A stretch of DNA of 64,000 nucleotides from Paenibacillus sp. Soil750 (GCF_001428045.1 NZ_LMSD01000034.1:431312-495311), one strand, 5' to 3'. Shown: positions 8,754 to 17,461, numbered from the stretch's first letter. The notes: generated by a model not told the origin, from the letters alone. Program-made: numbers and translations.

Positions 8754-8800
8754 AATAGGCCGTTCTACAAGTAAATCAATCTACTTGAGGACAGCCTATT
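8754..8800 (+). repeat. Dispersed terminator-like hairpin, copy A
   Basis: AATAGGC pairs with GCCTATT, with an inner CAAGTA/TACTTG stem. The same two-level design recurs at 20351 and 59076. All three lie just after gene ends, so they probably act as terminators or mRNA 3' ends. Confidence 0.6.
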
Positions 8801-8954
8801 TGTGTTCACGAGGAGGCGCATGGCTATCTGTTCCTGATTTCCATTTACCCAATTGTTACCACGCTCCATTGTCTCTAGTTGGCATTCTTCTAAATTTGTC
8901 CTATCATAAGAGAGGGTTCGTAGATTGAAATTATACATTCACGGAGGGCGTACA

Positions 8955-9263
8955 ATGAGTCAACGTTATCGCATTACGAGAGCTTTTCAACAAAATGAAC
9001 AAGCCGAACCATCCATTTCATTGGAAGAGTGTAAACAATACTTTTCTACACAACCGGATTTCACTTATTCATCCGTATTTACCGTGAAGGGTGCTACCAG
9101 CATGTCCATCGAGGGGGATTTCTTCATGTGGAGCTATGGCGAAATCAAGATTCCTTTTCGACATTATCAGGGGGATATTTATGTTTCTGGTACGAATGAA
9201 GCCGTCATTCCTAAGATGCTAGAGGTAGCAAGTGAATTGGGAGCCGATGTGGCGGAAGGTTAA
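8955..9263 (+). CDS. Hypothetical protein, 102 residues
   Basis: This is a soluble 102-residue protein with no signal peptide or membrane segment: an Arg-rich start (MSQRYRITRAFQQNEQ) and an alpha/beta pattern with VFTVKGATSMSIEGDFFMWSYGEIKIPFRHYQGDIYVSG. The family is not recognised. ATG 8955 is chosen because GGAGG lies 7 bases upstream; an in-frame TTG at 8925 has no site. The neighbours are vanZ and a cysteine desulfidase-like gene, with gaps large enough that it is probably its own unit. Confidence 0.65.
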   Translation: MSQRYRITRAFQQNEQAEPSISLEECKQYFSTQPDFTYSSVFTVKGATSMSIEGDFFMWSYGEIKIPFRHYQGDIYVSGTNEAVIPKMLEVASELGADVAEG

Positions 9264-9419
9264 AATCGTGATGTTTCTGACCTACACACAAATTCATCTA
9301 ATATTTTCAACATACTCTCCACATACATTTACGCTATAGTAGTAGTAGTTGAACTTAGCTAACAAGCTAAATTATCATTCGAGGATCACAGACAACTAGG
9401 GGATTAAGGGGGGGCATCT

Positions 9420-10700
9420 TTGCATACACATACATTCATTCACATATTACAAACAGAACTCGTCGTCGCGCTAGGCTGCACAGAGCCTGTTGCGATCGCC
9501 TTAGCTGCCGCGAAGGCACGAAGTTATGTGAAGGGTCCTATTGGGAAAGTAACCGTTCATGCCAGCGCAGGGATCATCAAGAATGCTTTAGCAGTTGGGA
9601 TTCCAGGTACGAATGTAACCGGGATTGATTTTGTCGCGGCTTTGGGAGCAATCGCAGGGAATGCGGACAAGCAATTAGAAGTGCTTGCTGATATTCAACC
9701 GGGTGATGTTGTTATGGCGCAGGACATGGTGGAACAGGGCTTATCGGTGGTTCATCTCGCTGATACGACCAGAAAATTATATATTGAGGTCATCGTTAAC
9801 ACAGAGCAAAGTTATGCAAAGGTTGTTATCACAGATAACCACACGAATATCACCTTAATTGAGGTTGATGGGAAGGTCGTTGAATCAGGAGGCTGTGCCA
9901 ACGCGAGCTTCAAGAGTTCGAAAGAGGAACGTGGCGAACTTACGGTCGATGGCATCGTAGAATTCGTAAATACAGTTAATCTAGCTGAGCTCCAATTGGT
10001 CAAGCAAAGTATTGAATTGAACCGTAAAGCTGGATTAGATGGCTTAGCGAATGACTATGGTCTCCAAGTCGGGAAGACGATTAAAGAGAATGTGAAAAAA
10101 GGCATTTTGTCTGATGATTTAATCTCTCACGCGATGGCGCTTGCTTCTGCGGGGTCGGATGGTCGCATGGCGGGTTCGAGCATGCCTGTTATGGCGAATT
10201 CGGGCAGTGGAAATCAAGGTATTGCCGCGACGAATCCTGTTATTGCAGCAGCTGAGAAGCTTGGCTCATCGGAGGAACAACTCATCCGTGCTGTAGCGTT
10301 AAGTCACCTAGTTACGATTCATATCAAATCCAAGTTCGGTCGATTGTCCGCTTTATGCGGGGTCACTGTATCTGGGACAGGTGCTAGCTGTGGGATTACC
10401 TATCTGCTCGGCGGTGGGAAGAACGAGATTAAAGCCGCGATCCAAAACATGCTCGGCAATGTAACAGGGATGATGTGTGATGGTGCTAAAGGCGGCTGTG
10501 CGATGAAAGTGGCCACTTGTACGAGTGCAGCGGTTCAATCTGCGCTTCTCGCTTCGAAGGGAATGACCATATCCTCCACAAATGGCTTTATCGAAAATGA
10601 CGCTGAAAAGACGATTGATAACTTCTGTCGGATCGGGAATGAAGCCACATCCGATATCGATAAGCTTGTCCTTGAAATGATGTTAAATAAAAACATATAG
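9420..10700 (+). CDS. UPF0597 / L-cysteine desulfidase-like protein (L-serine dehydratase alpha family)
   Basis: The 426-residue protein begins ILQTELVVALGCTEPVAIALA, the UPF0597 start motif. It has VNTVNLAELQLVKQSIELN, GSGNQGIAATNPVIAAAEKLG and SGTGASCGITYLLGG, then MMCDGAKGGCAMKVATCTSAAVQSA. The conserved cysteines in GCTEP, SGGCANA, GASCG and CDGAKGGC fit a 4Fe-4S cluster as in CyuA-type cysteine desulfidases and serine dehydratases. The likely reaction is L-cysteine to pyruvate, sulfide and ammonia, but substrate is inferred. The start is a TTG with an AGGGGGGG site about 7 bases upstream. A terminator follows. Confidence 0.82.
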   Translation: MHTHTFIHILQTELVVALGCTEPVAIALAAAKARSYVKGPIGKVTVHASAGIIKNALAVGIPGTNVTGIDFVAALGAIAGNADKQLEVLADIQPGDVVMAQDMVEQGLSVVHLADTTRKLYIEVIVNTEQSYAKVVITDNHTNITLIEVDGKVVESGGCANASFKSSKEERGELTVDGIVEFVNTVNLAELQLVKQSIELNRKAGLDGLANDYGLQVGKTIKENVKKGILSDDLISHAMALASAGSDGRMAGSSMPVMANSGSGNQGIAATNPVIAAAEKLGSSEEQLIRAVALSHLVTIHIKSKFGRLSALCGVTVSGTGASCGITYLLGGGKNEIKAAIQNMLGNVTGMMCDGAKGGCAMKVATCTSAAVQSALLASKGMTISSTNGFIENDAEKTIDNFCRIGNEATSDIDKLVLEMMLNKNI

Positions 10701-10710
10701 TTAGTTTAGG

Positions 10711-10733
10711 ATCCGCCGAGAGGTGGATTTTTT
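10711..10733 (+). terminator. Intrinsic terminator
   Basis: ATCCGCC/GGTGGAT stem (one G-T pair) with GAGA loop, followed by TTTTT. Confidence 0.75.
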
Positions 10734-10784
10734 CATTTTATTGAAGAATGAGGTAGGCGTGTGCACAATTGGAAAAAGATTAAA

Positions 10785-10824
10785 GAACAGTGTACTTTAC
10801 GAACAGTGTTCGTTATGGTATAAC
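10785..10824 (+). promoter_or_regulatory. Promoter and probable TetR operator of the monooxygenase-tetR operon
   Basis: A -35-like TTTACG (10796) and a -10-like TATAAC (10819) are 17 bases apart. ACGAAC-AGT-GTTCGT, a perfect 6+6 palindrome at 10799-10813, sits across the -35 and spacer. A direct copy of GAACAGTGT lies just upstream at 10785. A TetR-family dimer binding here would block RNA polymerase, and the co-transcribed tetR gene is the obvious candidate. Confidence 0.65.
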
Positions 10825-10864
10825 TAGATCATGACATTCCAAATCTAATTCCGAGGTGCACACC

Positions 10865-12022
10865 ATGATGACAAATAGAAATGAACAACATCGTATAGCA
10901 ATTATAGGCGCTGGCCCTGGCGGGTTAACACTTGCTAGAATTCTGCAGGAGCATGGCGTGAAGACGGTCGTTTATGAACGTGAAACATCACCAACAAGTC
11001 GTCAGCAAGGCGGTTCTTTAGACATACACCCGGAATCGGGGCAAAGAGCCCTTAGAGAAGCTGGTTTAATTGAACAATTCCAAGCATTAGCTCGCTATGA
11101 AGGGGAAGATTTCCGTCTACTTGATAAAACCGGCAAGGTATACCTAGACGAAGTGGCAGATTCAAAAGAGGGAGATCGACCCGAAATTGATCGTGGCACG
11201 CTCCGCGGACTATTGCTTAATGCTATCGACCCATCTTGTATCCGTTGGGGCTACAATCTAAGCCATGCCATTCCTAAGGATAATGGCCAGCATGAGCTTC
11301 ATTTTGATAATGGACATGTGGATATCGTTGATCTCGTTGTGGCCGCAGACGGTGCCTTCTCTCGTATACGACCGTTACTGACTAATGCAGTACCAACGTA
11401 TACAGGACTTAGTATGGTTGAACTATATCTTAATAATGTAGCTGAGGAGCATCCAGAGATTGCTGCTTTTAATCGACGTGGAAAGTTGTTTGCTTTGTCT
11501 GATCATAAGGGTATTTTGGGGCAATTGAATGGCGACGGTCGTCTTTGTGTGTATGCAGCTTTTCAAGTTGAACAAGATTGGATTGAAACAAGTGGTATAC
11601 CGTTTGAAAGGCCTGAGGAGGCGAAGCATCAGTTGTTGAAATTTTTTGGCGACTGGGATGAATCGCTAACAAGATACATTAGCTCCGCGGTAGGTCCAAT
11701 CGTGCCGAGACGTATTTATATGTTGCCTGTCGGGCTTACCTGGATACACAAACCGGGTGTTACACTGATCGGTGATGCCGCGCATTTGATGTCTCCATTT
11801 GCAGGGGAGGGTGTGAATCTGGCTATGCTTGACGCTGCTGAACTGGCATTGTCCATCGTTGCGCATCAGGATTTGAGTGCTGCCGTTCAATCCTATGAAG
11901 AGAAAATGTATCAATACACGGCAGAATCTGCTAAAATGTCCGATGATAATCTCGCGCTATGTTTTGGCGAGGATGCCGCACCTAAATTAATGGAGCTGAT
12001 GAATCAATATCATGACCAATAA
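10865..12022 (+). CDS. FAD-dependent monooxygenase, TetX-like
   Basis: The 385-residue aromatic hydroxylase-type flavoprotein has FAD-binding GAGPGG at residues 15-20, VVYERETSPTSRQQGGSLDI, the RPEIDRGTLRGLLL segment and GDAAHLMSPFAGEGVNLAMLDA near residue 300 (the GD motif). The Q-G-G-S-L-D-I stretch and overall layout resemble the tetracycline destructase TetX group, though many relatives act on other substrates. ATG 10865 has GAGGTG 6 bases upstream. The 3' end overlaps a tetR gene by 11 bases, and an operator-like palindrome overlaps the promoter, so expression is probably inducible by a small aromatic molecule. Confidence 0.85.
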   Translation: MMTNRNEQHRIAIIGAGPGGLTLARILQEHGVKTVVYERETSPTSRQQGGSLDIHPESGQRALREAGLIEQFQALARYEGEDFRLLDKTGKVYLDEVADSKEGDRPEIDRGTLRGLLLNAIDPSCIRWGYNLSHAIPKDNGQHELHFDNGHVDIVDLVVAADGAFSRIRPLLTNAVPTYTGLSMVELYLNNVAEEHPEIAAFNRRGKLFALSDHKGILGQLNGDGRLCVYAAFQVEQDWIETSGIPFERPEEAKHQLLKFFGDWDESLTRYISSAVGPIVPRRIYMLPVGLTWIHKPGVTLIGDAAHLMSPFAGEGVNLAMLDAAELALSIVAHQDLSAAVQSYEEKMYQYTAESAKMSDDNLALCFGEDAAPKLMELMNQYHDQ

Positions 12023-12695
12023 ACCAAGTCGAACGATTGTAAGCCGTCGTGCACGCCCGGCTAAGGAGCCATTAAGTAAAGAACTGATCGTGGAAACAGC
12101 ATTGATATTAGTAAAGTCAGAAGGCTCAACTGGACTAAGCATGCGGAAAATCGCTAAGGCGTTGGATACAGGCCCATCATCCTTATATGTGTATGTAACT
12201 AATCAACAGGAGCTGAGTGCCTATGTATTGGATGCTGGGCTTGCGGAAGTGATTCTTCCAACGTCAGATTCAGGAACCTGGCAATCGCGGCTATTCGATG
12301 TGTTAGACTCGTACTTAACAATTTTATTCGACGCCCCAGGAATCGCAGAGCTCGCGCTTACAACAATTCCGGTTGGACATAACTCACTAGGTCTTACAGA
12401 GTATATGCTGCAGCAACTACAAGAAGCTGGTGTCGGTGCCACATCTGCGGCATGGGGTGTTGATTTACTTCTTCTCTATGTGTCTTCCGTTGCTTTCGAA
12501 CAAACAGCTCGAAATCAAGTCGGAACAACTCTACAAACAGTAAAAGCTTCTTATCAATCTCTGGATGCCAAGCGATACCCGTTGCTTATCGGGTTGAGAG
12601 AGGAGATGACCTCAGCGGAAGGTAAAGAACGTTTTCGCTGGGGGTTGGAAGTGATTCTGCAAGGTATATTGCAAGCGAAACCGAGTTCTAATTAG
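12012..12695 (+). CDS. TetR-family transcriptional regulator
   Basis: The 227-residue protein has a basic N-terminus followed by a TetR helix-turn-helix (IVETALILVKSEGSTGLSMRKIAKALDTGPSSLYVYVTNQQEL, residues about 22-66). A longer ligand-binding domain follows with FLDVLDSYLTILF-like helices and VDLLLLYVSSVAFEQ. It overlaps the monooxygenase gene by 11 bases, which implies translational coupling and co-regulation. It probably represses its own operon through the palindrome at 10799-10813. A strong terminator follows. Confidence 0.88.
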   Translation: MTNKPSRTIVSRRARPAKEPLSKELIVETALILVKSEGSTGLSMRKIAKALDTGPSSLYVYVTNQQELSAYVLDAGLAEVILPTSDSGTWQSRLFDVLDSYLTILFDAPGIAELALTTIPVGHNSLGLTEYMLQQLQEAGVGATSAAWGVDLLLLYVSSVAFEQTARNQVGTTLQTVKASYQSLDAKRYPLLIGLREEMTSAEGKERFRWGLEVILQGILQAKPSSN

Positions 12696-12698
12696 TTA

Positions 12699-12750
12699 AA
12701 AAGGACAACACTACCAAGTCACAAGGACTTGAAGGTGTTGTCCTTTTTTT
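12699..12750 (+). terminator. Strong intrinsic terminator
   Basis: AAGGACAACAC pairs with GTGTTGTCCTT around an inner CAAGTC/GACTTG stem; a run of nine T overlaps the end. Confidence 0.9.
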
Positions 12751-12753
12751 GCA

Positions 12754-12885
12754 TCAAGAGGATGATTTGCTGCTAAGCTTTGAACTGAGTTGATCGATTT
12801 GCTCATCAAGCACATGACTAGCTTGGTCTAGAAACTTCGTGATGAACGTAAGCTCTTCATCCGTATAAGAGGAAGCCAATTTCAC
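12754..12885 (-). pseudogene. 3' fragment of a MarR-family regulator
   Basis: On the minus strand the last 43 codons read LASSYTDEELTFITKFLDQA and HVLDEQIDQLSSKLSS, ending in TGA. This is the C-terminal dimerisation helix typical of MarR regulators. No winged-helix domain is present: a stop lies directly upstream in frame, and the sequence changes abruptly at 12885/12886 to an MFS transporter on the other strand. MarR and MFS drug-efflux genes are common divergent neighbours, so one deletion probably removed both 5' halves and the promoter region. Confidence 0.65.
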
Positions 12886-13341
12886 CTACTACCCATGATG
12901 CTCGGTTCTGTCGTGACTGCCGCGGGTGGTGGTTCCATGCTCGCTAAGTTCAGATACCGCTCCATCATGATTCCGACATTAGCTATTCTTGTAGTAGGTT
13001 ATTTCATGCGTTCACTTGGCATGACACTAGGGATAACCGTATTAGGTATCATTCAAAGCCATCATTTTGCCAATCAATTAGCAGGTATGTTCCGTGTAGG
13101 TGGTCAAATGCCAGAAGGCGTAGATCTAAGTGATCCGCGTAAAATATTGACACCCGAAACCCGTGAACTAATCCCTGTTCAGGTTCTTGATAAAATTACA
13201 GAGGCTTTATCCTCATCGATCGTTCATACCTTTGCATGGGCTATTATTCCATCCGTTATCGCACTTGTGGCTGCATTCGCGATGAGTAAAGAGAAATTCG
13301 ATCCTGCTTCAGAATTGGAAGCCTATTCGGCTTCACATTAG
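12886..13341 (+). pseudogene. 3' remnant of an MFS drug-efflux transporter with internal deletion
   Basis: The frame enters at LLPMMLGSVVTAAGGG, matching the start of the second half of DHA2-type MFS exporters, and continues IMIPTLAILVVGYFM. It then jumps at RSLGMTLGITVLGIIQSHHF to a segment that normally lies about 80 residues later. The C-terminus (WAIIPSVIALVAAFAMS) is intact. Only about 150 of some 500 residues remain, with no promoter and a marR fragment pointing the other way. An ATG at 12895 opens the frame, but four or five helices cannot make a working transporter. Confidence 0.7.
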
Positions 13342-13348
13342 GATTTGA

Positions 13349-13375
13349 AGGGCTGCCTCTGGGCAGTCCTTTTTT
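13349..13375 (+). terminator. Intrinsic terminator
   Basis: AGGGCTGCC/GGGCAGTCCT stem with TCT loop, followed by TTTTTT. Confidence 0.75.
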
Positions 13376-13458
13376 CAATATTTCATTGCTTGAAATGGAA
13401 ACTATTGGTGGATCATATCGTCTAATTGAGTAGTAAATAACGTTTGGAGTGATGCGTA

Positions 13459-14547
13459 TTGAAAAGAGCAGGTCTATTTTTGCACAAAGTAACGATCCTG
13501 TTGGCACTCATGCTAGTTATGCTTCCATTACCGTCATTCGCGGCAGAGTCGCACTGGGTTGAACCCGAACAAAAGAGCTATAAACAGCAGATCGTGCCGT
13601 ATAAGGACGGCAGCTCGATGGAAGGACCGATCACGAGGGAAGAGTGGAACTCGTTCTACTTCTACGTTCTCAACCCAACGCGATATGACGAGCCGATTGA
13701 TATTGGAAACTGGGCAACGATGATCAAGATGGGGGTACAGCTGCCAAAAGGCAAAGAAGACGATTTGATTGCTGGCTATATCTATGATCTAGTTCCGAAG
13801 TACGCGCAACATGTGAATCGCGAGACGGCAGTAGGTGGATTAATTAAATTGCTGTCGTTTAGCCTTGTACAAGGCAGTGGGGATAACAAGCATCTGGATG
13901 CGAGTAAAGATTTCTTAGATTTCAAAGACATTAGGGAGATGCATCAAGGGCTTGTTCAAACTGCCTATCGGCACGGCTTGTTAGACAGCGCAACGACAAC
14001 CCATTTTCGGCCGAAAGAGAATCTGACGAACGCTGAAGCCATTTCGATTATGTACAAAGTGATGAGTAGATACGAGGAAGAGGCATCGAAAATAACACCG
14101 CCATCTCAACCTGGACTTCCAAGTGTTATTACCTTATTTGAGAATACGCCTATGTATAGCTCTAAGGATACATCTACGGGATTGAATGGGATGATCTCAC
14201 CTCAGAATGTTCGAATCGTTGCTGTTCAAGAGGATTGGCTCACGTATGGCCATGTAACAGATACGAAGTGGTTTCAAGTTGCAACCTGGCTTGGACCTCA
14301 ATGGATTCAGTTGGAGTTGCAACAGGTAGGCAACTTTGAACAAGTAGATACGAATTTGCTTCTCAAGCAGTCAACTTCACTTCAAGATTCGCCTCACCCT
14401 GACAGTACGCTTTCGTTCGCACTCTCGCCGCAAAAAGTTCATGTCATTGGGCTTTTCCGCAGCAAATTCGCTGAGAGTTTTCTAATTGAAACATGGGTAG
14501 GGCCTAGATGGATCAGGAATCCCCATGGAGTAACTCAAGAAAAATAA
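13459..14547 (+). CDS. Secreted protein with SLH-like segment and SH3-like repeats
   Basis: The 362-residue protein has a clear Sec signal peptide (basic start, hydrophobic 10-24, PSFAA cleavage region). The middle contains two SLH-like stretches (around 145-165 and RHGLLDSATTTHFRPKENLTNAEAISIMYKV at about 175-205). The second half has two related modules, each ending in a G-P-x-W-I motif (TWLGPQWIQLEL and TWVGPRWIRNPHG), resembling bacterial SH3 or wall-binding repeats. Probable location is the cell surface. The start is TTG 13459 with GGAG about 9 bases upstream. Function is unknown; the order of modules suggests a sporulation or wall-associated protein. Confidence 0.7.
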   Translation: MKRAGLFLHKVTILLALMLVMLPLPSFAAESHWVEPEQKSYKQQIVPYKDGSSMEGPITREEWNSFYFYVLNPTRYDEPIDIGNWATMIKMGVQLPKGKEDDLIAGYIYDLVPKYAQHVNRETAVGGLIKLLSFSLVQGSGDNKHLDASKDFLDFKDIREMHQGLVQTAYRHGLLDSATTTHFRPKENLTNAEAISIMYKVMSRYEEEASKITPPSQPGLPSVITLFENTPMYSSKDTSTGLNGMISPQNVRIVAVQEDWLTYGHVTDTKWFQVATWLGPQWIQLELQQVGNFEQVDTNLLLKQSTSLQDSPHPDSTLSFALSPQKVHVIGLFRSKFAESFLIETWVGPRWIRNPHGVTQEK

Positions 14548-14619
14548 TGATGTTTCCAAAATTTATTGTTTACGTACCTCTCGTAATTTGATAATATTAT
14601 CGCAATAACAAATGCGTTG

Positions 14620-14900
14620 AAGAGAAGAGTAAATAAATGAAATCTTTCACAGAGAGCTCCGTCCGCTGAAAAGGAGTAAAGAGAACTTTATTGAACAAAG
14701 CCTCAGAGCAGCACATCGGAACCAATTGAGGGGGATGGTGTGACAGGAGCTCCTGTTATAGAGCTAAAGTATACGCAAGGCTTCGGCCTGTCGTACTTGA
14801 AGAGGCTGATATGGCGACATATTGGTGAAACTGGGTGGTACCACGAGGATATGAATCTCGTCCCTAAGACTGGCAATAGTCTTGGGGGTGGGATTTTTTT
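14620..14900 (+). promoter_or_regulatory. T-box leader of asd
   Basis: The leader contains the near-consensus T-box CTGGGTGGTACCACG at 14831-14845, whose UGGU bulge would pair with a tRNA ending ACCA. A terminator follows at 14854-14900. At the 5' end AGTA (14628-14631) and the AATAAA/TTTATT helix (14632-14637 with 14687-14692) define the Stem I specifier loop, 3' strand GAACAAAG at 14693-14700. AAA (Lys) and ACA (Thr) are the candidate specifiers; the register cannot be fixed by eye. Hairpins ACAGGAGCTCCTGT and AGGC-TTCG-GCCT follow. Uncharged tRNA would favour read-through into asd. Confidence 0.85.
14854..14900 (+). terminator. T-box regulated terminator
   Basis: TCCCTAAGACT pairs with AGTCTTGGGGGTGGGA around loop GGCAAT, followed by seven T. 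The 5' arm lies immediately after the T-box element, as needed for the antiterminator switch. Confidence 0.85.
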
Positions 14901-15024
14901 GTTATTGCGTAAGAAACTTTGCGCACGTGCTATAATATTAGGCACACCGAAATAAGTGGTTTGAATTTACTATTAAGATGCTTATCATCAGTATCATACG
15001 AATGTGAAAGGATTTGAATATAGA

Positions 15025-16110
15025 ATGTCGAGAAAATTAAAAGCAGGTATTGTTGGAGGAACTGGCATGGTTGGCCAGAGATTCGTTGAATTGTTGGATC
15101 AACATCCATGGTTCGAAGTAACTGCCATAGCAGCAAGCAGCAGCTCTGCTGGTAAAACGTATGAAGAATCTGTTCAAAGCAGATGGAAGCTGGCTACACC
15201 AATCCCTGAAAATGTGAAACAAATTATCGTGCAAGATGCATCAAAAGTGGAGGAAGTTGCCACTGGGGTTGATTTTATTTTTTGTGCCGTTGATATGAAA
15301 AAGGATGAAATTAAAGCGTTAGAGGAAGCCTACGCCAAAACAGGCACGCCTGTAATTTCTAATAATTCAGCTCACCGCTGGACTCCAGATATTCCGATGG
15401 TTATCCCAGAAGTTAATCCAGGTCATATTGAAATTATTGCTGCGCAAAGAAAACGTCTTGGAACCTCGACTGGGTTTATCGCAGTAAAACCTAATTGCTC
15501 CATCCAAAGCTATGTGCCAGCCCTAAACGCTTTGTTAGACTTTAAACCAACGAACATAGTTGCTTCAACGTATCAAGCGATCTCAGGCGCGGGTAAAAAC
15601 TTCACAGATTGGCCGGAGATGTTGGATAACGTTATTCCTTACATCGGTGGGGAAGAAGAGAAAAGCGAGCAGGAGCCGCTGCGTATCTGGGGCAATATCG
15701 TAAATAATGAAATCATTAAAGCGAGTTCTCCGCTAATTACGACGCAATGTATCCGCGTTCCAGTAACAGACGGACATTTGGCAACGGTGTTTGCATCTTT
15801 CGAAAATAAACCTTCGAAAGAAGAAATTCTTGCTCGCTGGTTGAACTACAAAGGACGTCCGCAAGAGTTGAATCTGCCTAGTGCTCCGAAACAGTTCATC
15901 ACTTACTTTGAAGAAGAAAATAGACCTCAAACGAAGCTAGATCGCGAGATTGAGCGCGGAATGGGCGTTTCCGTTGGGCGTTTGCGTGAAGATTCCATGT
16001 TTGATTATAAATTTGTTGGATTGTCGCATAACACGTTGCGCGGTGCAGCAGGTGGTGCAGTTCTAATCGCTGAGTTGCTTAAAGCAGAAGGTTATATTCA
16101 AGCGAAATAA
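15025..16110 (+). CDS. asd: Aspartate-semialdehyde dehydrogenase, archaeal/fungal-type
   Basis: The 361-residue enzyme makes aspartate semialdehyde from aspartyl phosphate with NADPH, at the branch to Lys, diaminopimelate, Thr and Met. It has N-terminal GIVGGTGMVGQRF for NADP binding, the active-site C158 in VKPNCSIQSY, and catalytic HxxR-like residues in RVPVTDGHLATVF. The spelling PNCSIQSY and length are typical of the group found in archaea and yeasts rather than the shorter E. coli or Bacillus enzyme. ATG 15025 is preferred; a GTG at 15004 is in frame but precedes the AAAGGA site. It is controlled by the T-box leader and ends at a very strong terminator. Confidence 0.9.
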   Translation: MSRKLKAGIVGGTGMVGQRFVELLDQHPWFEVTAIAASSSSAGKTYEESVQSRWKLATPIPENVKQIIVQDASKVEEVATGVDFIFCAVDMKKDEIKALEEAYAKTGTPVISNNSAHRWTPDIPMVIPEVNPGHIEIIAAQRKRLGTSTGFIAVKPNCSIQSYVPALNALLDFKPTNIVASTYQAISGAGKNFTDWPEMLDNVIPYIGGEEEKSEQEPLRIWGNIVNNEIIKASSPLITTQCIRVPVTDGHLATVFASFENKPSKEEILARWLNYKGRPQELNLPSAPKQFITYFEEENRPQTKLDREIERGMGVSVGRLREDSMFDYKFVGLSHNTLRGAAGGAVLIAELLKAEGYIQAK

Positions 16111-16159
16111 AGCCCCGTAGGCTCCGTATGAACTTGGCTATTCCCTTAACATGCAGATA

Positions 16160-16209
16160 GGGGCCGCACCCGTGTAGATGAATCTACACGGAGGCGGCCC
16201 CTTTTTTTT
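16160..16209 (+). terminator. Very strong intrinsic terminator
   Basis: GGGGCCGC/GCGGCCCC outer stem and CGTGTAGAT/ATCTACACG inner stem, followed by eight T. It lies between convergent asd and the DUF1801 gene. Confidence 0.92.
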
Positions 16210-16212
16210 ATT

Positions 16213-16641
16213 TTAGGTATGACTCGGGTAACGTTCCTGCAGGAATGTAACCGATTGGCTGATTAGAGCTTTTAATATATCCACATTGATATCTGCTACT
16301 TTATTGATGTATACACAGGCTTTTGCAGCCTCATGCTTGCCAAGCTGTTTCAATAATTCTTCTCGATCGGTATCGCCTGTTGCAAAATACAAGCTGATTT
16401 TGGCTTTTCGCGGCGAGAAACCAGCTAGCGGAGCATCGCCCTCATGACCGGATGCATATTTGTAATGATAAGTGCCAAAACCAATAATGCTTGGACCCCA
16501 CATTTTCGCTTCATAACCTGTTACCTCTGCAAAAATATCTAATAATTGATAAGCGTCTTCACGCTTTTTAACACTTTCCACATTTTCGATAAACTCAAGG
16601 ACGCTGTTATCCGTTTCTTTCATTTTTGCTTCGTAAGCCAT
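16213..16641 (-). CDS. DUF1801-family protein
   Basis: The 142-residue soluble protein carries the YdhG/DUF1801 pattern: KREDAYQLLDIFAEVTGYEAKMWGPSIIGFGTYHYKY, then GFSPRKAKISLYFA and LGKHEAAKACVYINKVADINVDILKALI. The fold is related to frataxin-like domains, but the function is unknown. The ATG at 16641 has AAGGAG 8 bases upstream, better than the in-frame GTG at 16650. It converges on asd and shares the terminator region at 16160-16209. Confidence 0.82.
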   Translation of the reverse strand: MAYEAKMKETDNSVLEFIENVESVKKREDAYQLLDIFAEVTGYEAKMWGPSIIGFGTYHYKYASGHEGDAPLAGFSPRKAKISLYFATGDTDREELLKQLGKHEAAKACVYINKVADINVDILKALISQSVTFLQERYPSHT

Positions 16642-16796
16642 TGAATACACTCCTTATCGATGATACCGATGTATGACGAGCCATGATTATTTTACCAAAG
16701 AATTGTTTGAAATAGAAACATTCGTCTGGAAATGATCGTCTAATACATACAACAGGAATTGCGTATTATCATGTGGAACAAAGGGTGGGTTATTTC

Positions 16797-17411
16797 ATGT
16801 GGACAAAGCGATATTGGTTGCCGATGGTTCAATGTACGATTCTTATAGGTGTCCTGATTACAGGTTGTGGTGATCGAAAGGTAGAAGAAGAGCAAGTCGA
16901 AGTAAGCGGGAAGATCACGGCAATTAATGAAAAGGGAAGCTTTTTGGTTGTATCACCCGATAAATTCATTGGTCAAGACATGAAAATGCCTGATGCTGCA
17001 TGGTATAGTATGGCGGATCATGCACGCATCGAGTTCAAGGGGAAAAAGTTACAACTGAATGAAGTCCAGATTGGATCTACCGTTAAAGTATGGACGGACG
17101 GAATGATGCTGACGAGTTATCCAGGTCAAGCAACAGGGTTTCGTTTTGAAATCATAGCACTGGATAATGGTGCAGGTGATGCAAGCGGTAAGGTCACAGC
17201 GTTAGTTACAACAGGCGAAGGTGTTAATGTGGAACGTAGCATTGAAATCGATGGGGTAAAACATAGACTGCTTCCGATTGCGCAACTAAGAAAGGGAAGC
17301 AGCCCCGTACAATTCTCTGATATAACAGTCGGTAAACAGGTGGGAATTTGGTTTGCAGGTTATGATTTCGGTAATGAGAAATTTGTGACAAAGGTCGTCA
17401 TGGATAGTTAG
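16797..17411 (+). CDS. Putative lipoprotein with OB-like repeats
   Basis: The 204-residue protein has a lipoprotein signal: basic start, hydrophobic segment and lipobox LITGC at about residues 22-26, so the mature protein is membrane-anchored outside. Two similar halves follow, each starting with a VSGKITAI or ASGKVTAL strand and ending in a GSTVKVW or GKQVGIW strand, like the DUF3221 lipoproteins of Bacillus. ATG 16797 follows an AGGGTGG site; GTG 16773 is in frame but has no site. Function is unknown. Confidence 0.7.
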   Translation: MWTKRYWLPMVQCTILIGVLITGCGDRKVEEEQVEVSGKITAINEKGSFLVVSPDKFIGQDMKMPDAAWYSMADHARIEFKGKKLQLNEVQIGSTVKVWTDGMMLTSYPGQATGFRFEIIALDNGAGDASGKVTALVTTGEGVNVERSIEIDGVKHRLLPIAQLRKGSSPVQFSDITVGKQVGIWFAGYDFGNEKFVTKVVMDS

Positions 17412-17461
17412 AGGCGGAGGCATTTCATTCAATCTTGAATTAGGCAAAAGGAAGTGTTCGA

